Shown here piece by piece: positions 8,093 through 14,951 of a stretch of 64,000 nt of DNA (its first letter is position 1; the number at the start of each line of letters is the position of its first letter). Below the pieces are notes generated by a model. That model saw only the letters and a program-made list of their open reading frames with translations. It was not told where the DNA came from and did no database searches. The position numbers and the translations under genes were made by a program. This DNA comes from Ignavibacteriales bacterium (lineage in GTDB: Bacteria; Bacteroidota; Ignavibacteria; Ignavibacteriales; Ignavibacteriaceae), in NCBI GenBank assembly GCA_016709155.1, contig JADJEI010000013.1, forward strand, positions 806,001-870,000, written 5' to 3'.

Positions 8093-8346
8093 GGTAGCTA
8101 ACGACGTTGCGCCTAACCCGCCGCCCAGAACAAGTGCGACAAACTAAAACGCATTGCCAAATATTTAGCCGTAGGTGCTTATCTTGCGTCAGCAAAGCAC
8201 CGAAGGCAAGTTAATTAATTATCCCGAAGGGATCCCTACGGGAGAACGAACACTTAGAACAAAATGCCGAACAAAATATAAACGCCAAAAATTATAAATC
8301 CGCCAAACTAAAATGGCGGTCGGCGTTGAGGCGCTTGTTATGTGTT
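8093..8346 (-). other. attC-like palindromic region of cassette E (about 245 nt) and start of cassette D
   Basis: Minus strand starts AACACATAACAAGCGCCTCAA, where AACACATAAC (8337-8346) overlaps the stop codon of the 92-residue ORF, and ends GGCGCAACGTCGTTAGCTACC. The outer arms GCGCC / GGCGC and inner ACCGCC / GGCGG pair. It is homologous along its length to 7155-7405, with a nearly identical 58-bp core at 8210-8267. The ten bases 8337-8346 are mirrored at 9284-9293. Confidence 0.7.
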
Positions 8347-8616
8347 GCTCTGCCACCGAGAACTTTTTGTTTTTCTACCAATATCATCTGTTATTTCTAA
8401 TTTGGGTTTTATTTCAGTTATGTTAAGTACTTTTGCATTTCTTTTTAATAATTTCCCAAATTGTGCATTAAATGAGTAATATGCTGGTGTACCAACATTA
8501 CTATAAAACCCTCCAGAATATACACGTAAAATTTCAGCTGTAGTAAATATTTCATTCTTAAAACCCGTAATAATAACTTTAATCCTATCAACACTTACTT
8601 CAATATTATCTTTCAT
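8338..8616 (-). CDS. Small protein of unknown function, cassette E (distal gene)
   Basis: The ORF encodes 92 residues: N-terminal KDNIEVSVDRIKVIITGFKN, then FTTAEILRVYSGGFYSN and YYSFNAQFGKLLKRN, then a charged C-terminus. A helix of the type FNAQFGKLLK suggests a small cytoplasmic, possibly nucleic-acid-binding or regulatory protein, but I cannot name a family. No signal peptide. It follows the signal-peptide gene at 8675 by 58 bp on the same strand, inside one cassette. Its stop codon lies inside the core site 8337-8346. Confidence 0.65.
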   Translation of the reverse strand: MKDNIEVSVDRIKVIITGFKNEIFTTAEILRVYSGGFYSNVGTPAYYSFNAQFGKLLKRNAKVLNITEIKPKLEITDDIGRKTKSSRWQSNT

Positions 8617-8674
8617 TCTACTCCCTATATAATTATCATTAAATATTTATTAACTAGATATTAGATGTACGCTA

Positions 8675-9220
8675 TTATTTATTTAATAATATTTTGAATT
8701 TTTGTTCAGCGAGTTTCATTGAATTTTCCAGAATTTCTAAGTTGCTTAAAAGTAGTATATTTTTCGAAGTGAATCTATTATCAACTAGATACCAAGTAAG
8801 TTTATCACTATCAATTGAATATCCTAATTCGAATCCATCTTCAGTAATAAATTTGTTTTCTAGATAATATAGATGTAGAGCTAAATCTTGAGCTGAATCT
8901 TTCTTTAATTTTTCCATAGCTTCTGATAATGCTAAAAAGTCATCATAAGTAAGTGCGACATCATTACCCCATCTACTATGAATGGAAATATAATAAAAAT
9001 AATGTGGTTCATTGTTGATTATCAATTTTCGTACTGTAGAGTTAGCGCTACCACCTCCTATAAACTCAAGTCTTGAAAGTTTATAGTCAATAAATTTTAT
9101 GATAGTACCTGTTTTTGAGGCCAATTGATTAAACTTCGATTCCTCTTTTGTGATTTCTTGGGCAAAAATTGATGTCCCCAAAATGAAAAGAATTGACAAA
9201 ATCCAAAATTTATTCTTCAT
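8675..9220 (-). CDS. Secreted protein of unknown function, cassette E (proximal gene)
   Basis: The 181-residue product starts MKNKFWILSILFILG and has a signal peptide ending IFAQ. The mature part has a basic amphipathic N-terminal segment, several beta strands with YFYYISIHSRW, and a helical C-terminus (SNLEILENSMKLAEQKF). No family was recognised. The ATG at 9220 is preferred; a GTG at 9229 would add three residues. It is the first gene after the cassette E core site at 9284-9293. Confidence 0.7.
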   Translation of the reverse strand: MKNKFWILSILFILGTSIFAQEITKEESKFNQLASKTGTIIKFIDYKLSRLEFIGGGSANSTVRKLIINNEPHYFYYISIHSRWGNDVALTYDDFLALSEAMEKLKKDSAQDLALHLYYLENKFITEDGFELGYSIDSDKLTWYLVDNRFTSKNILLLSNLEILENSMKLAEQKFKILLNK

Positions 9221-9283
9221 ATTGATCACTTAGTTTTTTTGTTTTTTATAAATTTCATTTATAGAATTGAAAATAAAAATGAA

Positions 9284-9351
9284 AACACATAACTATTAAT
9301 CATACTGCCAAAATTCCATATAACATTCCGGCAGCAAGAATGTTGTATTCC
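9284..9351 (-). other. Cassette E start with short attC-like palindrome upstream
   Basis: AACACATAAC (9284-9293) mirrors 8337-8346. To its right a short palindrome fits a classical attC of about 54 nt: AAC (9291-9293) with GTT (9342-9344), and CTGCC (9305-9309) with GGCAG (9330-9334). It would belong to a further cassette, but no start of that cassette (inverse of GTTGTATTCC) was found to the right. Confidence 0.5.
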
Positions 9352-9700
9352 TATTGAAACTTGATTTAAATAATATTTTCAAAACTTTCCACCGCATATC
9401 ATACCAATGGTTATAGGATGTGGCACAGCCATCACCTTGTGGTTATCCAACGGGCTTTTAATTTCTCCACTACTTCTTATAAAATTTATTTTCTGTTTTA
9501 TTATCCTTATCCTGTCACATAGCATCGTATTCACAAAAACATCCTCAATTGTTTGATTAAACTTATTAACTGCTTTCGCCAATGTCAAATAATTCTTAAA
9601 ACTTTTTTAATTATTTTTTTATGCAGCGCCTCATATTTCGTAAGTAACAAAATTTATTTAAATATTTAATTAACTGCATCAGTATCTCTAAGATAACTAA

Positions 9701-9840
9701 AACCGTTAAAACGGTCGACAGTTAAATTTTTTAAGTTCTCAACGGGATTTGGCTTGCCATCCCCTTGGGAAATCCCGTTGAGAATGTAAATCAAATAATG
9801 ATTAACCGTTTCTCCATAGGAGTCCTTCGGACAACGGTTT
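9701..9840. repeat. Nested palindromes in non-coding DNA
   Basis: Three inverted repeats follow each other: ACCGTT / AACGGT (9702-9715), a perfect 15-bp TTCTCAACGGGATTT / AAATCCCGTTGAGAA (9736-9750 with 9770-9784), and AACCGTT / AACGGTT (9804-9810 with 9833-9839). The ACCGTT theme occurs in the first and third. No gene overlaps them. They may form a mobile or structured-RNA repeat. The surrounding 9352-9700 and 9841-10029 hold no convincing gene. Confidence 0.7.
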
Positions 9841-10029
9841 ATAATAATAAATCAGGCAGCTTAAATGTTTTTTAATTATTTTATTTACTCTGCATTTCAC
9901 TTATTTCCTTTCCACCATTCCCCAAAAATTTCCCTCAAAAACTCAACTTCACCAAATTTTCTGTAATAAATTTTTACAAATAATACTTTTTACCGACAGG
10001 AGTAGGTAGTTAGTTGCTATAATGCTCGT

Positions 10030-10239
10030 ATAATTTGTAAAATTCATCGCCATGGATTGCAAATTCACCTCCATGGATTGCAAAAACACCCTCAAAGATT
10101 GCAAATTCAGCGGGCTTTTTTTCAGGATCATCTATTAAGATGGCATAAAACGCAAGTAATTTGTAAAATTAATCGTCATGGATTGCAAATTAATCGTCAT
10201 GGATTGCAAATTCACCTCCATGGATTACAAATTCATGTA
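10030..10239. repeat. Two blocks of 21-bp tandem repeats
   Basis: Units of 21 bp begin CATGGATTGCAAATT and end in a variable ACCTC, AATCGT or similar. Three units lie at 10051-10113 and three at 10177-10239. Each block is preceded by TAATTTGTAAAATT followed by ATCG. On the minus strand they read as heptads of the type NLQSMxx, but no start or flanking protein makes this a gene. There are no unique spacers, so it is not a CRISPR array. Confidence 0.85.
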
Positions 10240-10477
10240 TAAATTTTGCAAATATATTTTGTCATTCTTTAAAAAGAATAAAATTTTGCACTTTTTACTA
10301 TCATTTATTGAAATTTTGGCTTTGACTAAGAATTGGGTTCTACTAAAAATTGGTTTGGCACAGCTTTTGGTAGTTATATATTGAACGTCAAAACTTGATT
10401 CTTAAAAATAAAAACAGGATAAAGTTTTTGGTGTTCGAATAATTAACTCAATCATTAATAAATTCTTGGAGCCAAAC

Positions 10478-11101
10478 ATGGCTAAAAATAATTTCCTGCC
10501 GGACACATTAGCCGGCCTCGATAGCTGGGCAGAAAACTTCCTGGCAAAACTTCCTACATACGCAGCAGCGTTCGGGTTATCACCTGCACAGGTAACTGCG
10601 TTAACTAATTTAGTCACAGCTCAGCGCACGGCGTATATCGCATTGCTAACAGCCACAGCCAATTACCACGCAAAGGTAGATGAAGCCAAAGTGAAACGGG
10701 TTGATTCTATCAGTTCTTCCAATGGTATAAGGGCAATGGTTAAAATAATGAAAGCAAGCCCGGGCTACACAACATTCGGCGGCGAAGATCTCGGCATCGA
10801 GGCGGATACCCCACCCCCATTACCTGATAATCTTCAGGCGACCATAAAAGCGAAAGTCCTTCCGGATAATACTGTAAGGATCACCTGCGTAATGGATATC
10901 GCAGACACTTATAATGTTTACTGCAAGCGCGGCGCTGAAACTGAATTCACATTTATCGGGTACTCGACTGCCCCTAAATTCATAGACGCACGTCCTAAGC
11001 TTAACGGCGCCCCTGAAAAAAGGGAATATAAAACAGTCCTGGTAATAAAAAATACCGAAGTCGGCAATGCATCAGACCCCACTACCGTTATAATCGGTTA
11101 A
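10478..11101 (+). CDS. Hypothetical protein with helical N-terminus and beta-rich C-terminus
   Basis: The 207-residue product begins MAKNNFLPDTLAGLDSWAENF. It has Ala-rich helices (residues 20-75) and then, after a PPPLPDN linker near residue 113, a beta-sandwich-like domain (VRITCVMDI, YNVYCKRGAE, KREYKTVLV) that resembles fibronectin type III folds. I recall proteins of this layout in several Bacteroidota and Planctomycetes genomes without a known role; this is from memory, not a search. The ATG at 10478 is chosen because TTGGAG lies 6 nt upstream. GC content and codon use are visibly higher than in neighbours, and it stands between repeats, hinting at transfer. A terminator follows at 11181. 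Confidence 0.75.
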   Translation: MAKNNFLPDTLAGLDSWAENFLAKLPTYAAAFGLSPAQVTALTNLVTAQRTAYIALLTATANYHAKVDEAKVKRVDSISSSNGIRAMVKIMKASPGYTTFGGEDLGIEADTPPPLPDNLQATIKAKVLPDNTVRITCVMDIADTYNVYCKRGAETEFTFIGYSTAPKFIDARPKLNGAPEKREYKTVLVIKNTEVGNASDPTTVIIG

Positions 11102-11180
11102 TGAATGCATTGAGAACAAATCACCCCACCCCCCAAAAAGGAAAAACTATAGTAACTTAAAATGATATGTATCGCAAAAT

Positions 11181-11217
11181 AAAGGCGATCGGCAGAAAAG
11201 CTGATCGCCTTTTTTTA
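11181..11217 (+). terminator. Rho-independent terminator after the hypothetical gene
   Basis: AAAGGCGATC pairs with GATCGCCTTT around a short loop that extends the stem by GGC/GCT, followed by seven T. It lies 80 bp after the stop codon at 11101. Confidence 0.8.
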
Positions 11218-11243
11218 TTAGTTCTCTTTGTGCTGCTTTGAGT

Positions 11244-11298
11244 CTTTGTGTCTTGGTGGCGGAAAAGTAAATTGCCACAAAGTCACCAAGACACGAAG
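11244..11298. repeat. Inverted repeat of the dispersed CTTGGTG type
   Basis: CTTTGTGTCTTGGTG (11244-11258) is the near-perfect inverse of CACCAAGACACGAAG (11284-11298), with one mismatch. The spacer contains TTGCCACAAAG. A shorter related phrase (AATTCGTGAAATTCGTGG) occurs near 20271, which suggests a dispersed non-coding repeat. Confidence 0.7.
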
Positions 11299-11325
11299 AT
11301 TCACGAAGAATTACTTCACAAAAAA

Positions 11326-11349
11326 AAGACCGCCACAAGGGACGGTCTT
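11326..11349 (-). terminator. Terminator of the repeat-rich T9SS gene
   Basis: On the minus strand AAGACCG pairs with CGGTCTT around a 10-nt loop, followed by a T run. It lies 27 bp after the stop codon at 11376. Nearly the same hairpin is found at 14901-14924. Confidence 0.85.
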
Positions 11350-11375
11350 GTTATGATTATAAATTCTCTAAAAAA

Positions 11376-12866
11376 TTATTTAATCAGCATTAGCTTCTTT
11401 GTTTGCTTGTAAGATTTATTGCCATCAATAGAAGATGCCTCAATGCGGTAGAAGTAAATTCCGCTTGATAAAACCTCTGCTGAAAATTCTATCTCATATT
11501 TACCAGCCTTTTGCACACCATTTGAAAGTGATGCAACTTCATTACCGATGATATCAAAAACGGTAAGCTGTACAAAACTTTCTGAAGGCAGATAATAACT
11601 GATAACTGTAGAAGGATTAAATGGATTAGGATATGCATTGAATAAAACATAGTCATCGGGAACGGGAAGTGTTTCATTAACATCTGTAAATGGGACGTAA
11701 GAATAAATCACTTTGAAGAAATTTAACCAATCAACACCTGTCCAAATTTGTGAAATAACTTCAGCCAGGAGATTGTTGATATCATAGGAATAGGTATCAA
11801 AACCATCATTTTCCCAACCGGTTCCTGCATCCCAACTTTCACTAAGTCCGGTCAATAACTGATTGTTTGAGTTGTAAGTAAAAGTGCCCCGGCTCAGGTT
11901 TACCCAGTCAGAACCAACCATATCCCAGTTCTGAGAAATTTCTTCAGTGTTATTATTATTTGAATCAAAAGTGGATACTGTGCGGTAAGAATTTTCCCAC
12001 CCTGTAGCAGGTATCCAAATTTGATTTAAATATTCAGTCTGATTGCCATTAGAATCATAAGTATAAAGATTCTGGGAGGAATTGTCCCATACAGCGCCCG
12101 ACCACAAATATGATACCTGAGAGATTATATCGTCATTGGAATTATACGCAGTATTAGTTTTCGATTGATTAACCCATGCGCCTCCGGACCAATTCTGGTA
12201 TAGACTTTCGGTTACAAGATCGCTCGCATTGTATGTGTTTGTGGTTTGATAATTGTTTTCCCATGCACCACCCATCCAAAGTTGATATATATAAGTATGA
12301 ACTAAATTATTCGAGATATAAGTGTACTGCTCTCTGCTCAGGTTTTCCCATGCACCGCCCACCCAATCCTGATTAATTGTCTCGGTATTTTGATCGGAGC
12401 CGTTATAAGAATAAAGTGATTGAGAATTATTCTCCCAGTCAGCGCCTGTCCAGGATTGACCAACGCTTAAAGTAAGCAACCCGCCCCCTGAGTATGAGAA
12501 TACCGTTCTCGAATAATTTTCCCACGCTGTACCGGACCAGCTTTCTATAAGAAATTCAGAAAAATCAAATGAAGCAGTGTAAGTAAAAGTATATCTGAAA
12601 TAATTTTCCCACGCACCGGTCCATAATTGATAAGTAAAACTGCTGAAGATGTAACCATCCAGAGTTTTACCAACAGTATGATTGGCTAAAACCCCTTGCT
12701 CATTTTTCTCCAATAAAATATCCATAAACTTTTCAGGAGTTAAGCCCTTGAGCTGATCAGGTGAGAGTGTTATTGGAGATTGTATATTATTTATTTGAGC
12801 GTTGACAGGTGGGAATAGAAAAGTAACCATTAGAAACAAGAACAAAACGTGTAATAAAGTTTTCAT
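11376..12866 (-). CDS. Secreted tandem-repeat protein with T9SS C-terminal sorting domain
   Basis: The 496-residue protein has a signal peptide ending PPVNAQ and an ATG at 12866 with AAGGAG 6 nt upstream. From about residue 75 to 400 it contains eleven tandem repeats of 29-31 residues. Each opens with W-x-x-G-x-x-W-[EVD]-N, continues S-x-x-x-x-Y-[TS]-Y, and closes with a polar turn. The pattern recalls YD-type beta-hairpin repeats. The last 90 residues form the T9SS type A domain: AYPNPFNPSTVISYYLP, VFDIIGNEV, SSGIYFYR and a basic end KKLMLIK. Export through T9SS is inferred from this domain; a role in binding or adhesion is only a guess. Confidence 0.85.
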   Translation of the reverse strand: MKTLLHVLFLFLMVTFLFPPVNAQINNIQSPITLSPDQLKGLTPEKFMDILLEKNEQGVLANHTVGKTLDGYIFSSFTYQLWTGAWENYFRYTFTYTASFDFSEFLIESWSGTAWENYSRTVFSYSGGGLLTLSVGQSWTGADWENNSQSLYSYNGSDQNTETINQDWVGGAWENLSREQYTYISNNLVHTYIYQLWMGGAWENNYQTTNTYNASDLVTESLYQNWSGGAWVNQSKTNTAYNSNDDIISQVSYLWSGAVWDNSSQNLYTYDSNGNQTEYLNQIWIPATGWENSYRTVSTFDSNNNNTEEISQNWDMVGSDWVNLSRGTFTYNSNNQLLTGLSESWDAGTGWENDGFDTYSYDINNLLAEVISQIWTGVDWLNFFKVIYSYVPFTDVNETLPVPDDYVLFNAYPNPFNPSTVISYYLPSESFVQLTVFDIIGNEVASLSNGVQKAGKYEIEFSAEVLSSGIYFYRIEASSIDGNKSYKQTKKLMLIK

Positions 12867-13003
12867 TTGGTGCTCCTTAAAATTGTTGTTGATTAAAGTT
12901 AACAATTCTACTAATAAAAGTCCAATTTTCAGAGGATATATTTTCCTTTGAGCGTTTTCAAAATGACACCAATTCTTATTTTGCGTAAGGTGAACTCAAA
13001 AAA

Positions 13004-13023
13004 AATCCCGCCGGAGCGGGATT
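13004..13023 (-). terminator. Terminator of the Asp-box T9SS gene
   Basis: Minus strand AATCCCGC / GCGGGATT with a 4-nt loop and a run of T follows the stop codon at 13058 by 34 bp. Confidence 0.85.
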
Positions 13024-13057
13024 AGAATTATTCAGTGCAAAAGGAAAAATAATATTT

Positions 13058-14755
13058 CTATTTAATCATCAACATTTTTTTAGTTTCAGTATAACTGCCA
13101 GCTGTAAGCGTATAGTAGTAAACACCGCTGTTCAAGGCTGTACCATCAAATTCAATTTGATGTGTGCCTGCACTTTTTCTTTCATTGATGATCTGCGCAA
13201 CCTCTCGTCCAAGTACATCATAAATTTTCAAGCTGACAAATTCATCATTAGGAATAGAGAAACTTATTAATGTAGCAGGGTTAAAAGGGTTGGGGTAATT
13301 CTGAGAAAGAGAATAATCCTTTGTAACCATTACTTCAACTTCAACCGTGTTTGAATATTCAAAGCTTCCGTCAAAGTCAATTTGTTTTAGTCTGTATTGA
13401 TATTTTCCAGAAGCGGTTGGCTCATCACTAAATGAATAATGATGCAGTTCTGTTGAAGTACCAAAGCCGGCAATGAATCCGACTTTCTCCCAATTTTCAG
13501 AAGTTGAAGAAGTCCGCTGGATTTCAAACCCCTGGTTATTTGTTTCGGTAGCTGTTACCCAACCAAGATTAATTGAATTCCCAATTACATCAGCATTAAA
13601 TGATACAAGTTCTACAGGAATAACAGGGAAAGTATATTCATAGACGCCTGCTCCTGAACCGATTGGAGAGGAACATCCGGCAAACAATGTGTGGCTGCCG
13701 GTTGAATTAAATACAAGTGCTCTAATTGAATAAACATCAAGCATTGTTCCGCCATTGAAAGACGTCCAATTTGCTCCGCCATCGGTAGTCCCCCAAACGC
13801 CAATGTTTACAAAAGTACTTCTGTCTAATCCAACAAAATATTCTGTAGTTGAGCCCGGTCTGAAAGTGGCAGAACGAATAAGTGTACCTACATCTTGCGG
13901 TGCACCATTAAATTTACGAGTCCAGTTTGCGCCTGCATCAGTGCTGATGTAAACTCCGCCGTTTGCAGTATTCATAAATAATCCTGCAAGTAAATAATTG
14001 GAATTAGCATCGCTAACATTGATAACTCGTACAGGATTTCTATCTCCCGGGGTTTGGGGGATTCCATTGCTGGTATTAAACCAGTTACCGCCACCATTGG
14101 ATGTTTTATATACTATTGAAGGTCCAATACCAGTGTCAGCAGTTACAACGAAGAAAGAGGTACCTGCGTACACAACGTTATTATCAACCGGATCAAATGC
14201 TAAAGATAAAAAATTTCTTTGAGCTGCCATACCATTTACTGAAGGGAACCAATTTGCCCCTCCGTCTGTGGTTTTAAAGAGTCCATTTATTGAATTTAAT
14301 ACCCCATCGAACACTGCTGCATAAACTGTATTTGGATTAGTCGGATCAATTGCAAGAGCTTGGATTGAAATATTGGATTCGTTTATTCCAGTATTCACCT
14401 TCGTCCAGTTTCCGCCGCCATCAGTAGTTTTATAAACACCGCTGTTTGCGTTGCCGCCGGCAGTACCGACATAAAGAACATTTGGATTGTTCTTTGAAAT
14501 ATCAATTGCCTGGACCTGTACAAAAGTCAAACCGGTGTTCGCAGTATTCCATGTAGTTCCGCCGTCTGTGGTTTTATAAACACCAAAATCAAGACCGACA
14601 GAATACATGATATCCTGGTTAGAAGGATCAATCACCATTCCATAAACACGCCCAATACTCGTTGTGGTTGTAGTCCAAATTTCCGGACCATTCTGAGCTA
14701 TGATGGTTGTTGTAAAAAGAAAGGTGAGTGAAAGAAAGTAAAAAAGTTTTTTCAT
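13058..14755 (-). CDS. Secreted BNR/Asp-box beta-propeller protein with T9SS sorting domain
   Basis: The 565-residue protein has a signal peptide (MKKLFYFLSL to IIAQ) and GGAGAG before the ATG. Residues 25-375 contain repeated blades with the Asp-box form [YF]-K-T-[TS]-[DN]-G-G-x-x-W, at least seven times, as in VPS10/sortilin-like and photosystem-stability-factor-like propellers. A middle domain of about 90 residues (VELVSFNADVIGNSINLGWVTATETNNQGFEIQR) is the fibronectin-like linker often placed before the sorting domain, also present in the protein ending at 14952. The C-terminus is NYPNPFNPATLISFSIP to KKMLMIK. The target is unknown. Confidence 0.87.
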   Translation of the reverse strand: MKKLFYFLSLTFLFTTTIIAQNGPEIWTTTTTSIGRVYGMVIDPSNQDIMYSVGLDFGVYKTTDGGTTWNTANTGLTFVQVQAIDISKNNPNVLYVGTAGGNANSGVYKTTDGGGNWTKVNTGINESNISIQALAIDPTNPNTVYAAVFDGVLNSINGLFKTTDGGANWFPSVNGMAAQRNFLSLAFDPVDNNVVYAGTSFFVVTADTGIGPSIVYKTSNGGGNWFNTSNGIPQTPGDRNPVRVINVSDANSNYLLAGLFMNTANGGVYISTDAGANWTRKFNGAPQDVGTLIRSATFRPGSTTEYFVGLDRSTFVNIGVWGTTDGGANWTSFNGGTMLDVYSIRALVFNSTGSHTLFAGCSSPIGSGAGVYEYTFPVIPVELVSFNADVIGNSINLGWVTATETNNQGFEIQRTSSTSENWEKVGFIAGFGTSTELHHYSFSDEPTASGKYQYRLKQIDFDGSFEYSNTVEVEVMVTKDYSLSQNYPNPFNPATLISFSIPNDEFVSLKIYDVLGREVAQIINERKSAGTHQIEFDGTALNSGVYYYTLTAGSYTETKKMLMIK

Positions 14756-14900
14756 AGGACACTCTCCGAATAATGAAATGAATAATTAAATAATTAATTG
14801 AACAGTTCGATCTGAAATTAGAATTAAATTAAATCATAGTCAACATGTATTTTAAACAAATCTATTCGCACAATTGAGGAGAGATTTTAGTGTTGAAAAA

Positions 14901-14924
14901 AAGACCGCCACACGTGACGGTCTT
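14901..14924 (-). terminator. Terminator of the third T9SS gene
   Basis: Minus strand AAGACCG / CGGTCTT with loop TCACGTGTGG, then seven T. It lies 28 bp after the stop codon at 14952. It is almost identical to 11326-11349. Confidence 0.85.
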
Positions 14925-14951
14925 AATTTTACGAATAACATTGCAGCAGAA

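Noticed and set aside
9379..9588. Minus-strand frame of 69 codons beside the last attC-like palindrome
   Set aside because: It might be a further cassette gene, but it starts with TTG without a ribosome-binding site, overlaps the 9547-9576 repeat, and no matching cassette start was found.
10030..10239. CRISPR-like array
   Set aside because: Units are 21 bp in direct tandem with no unique spacers and no cas genes.
9949..10242. Short ORFs on both strands over the 21-bp repeats
   Set aside because: They arise from the repeat unit being a multiple of three without stops; no start context.
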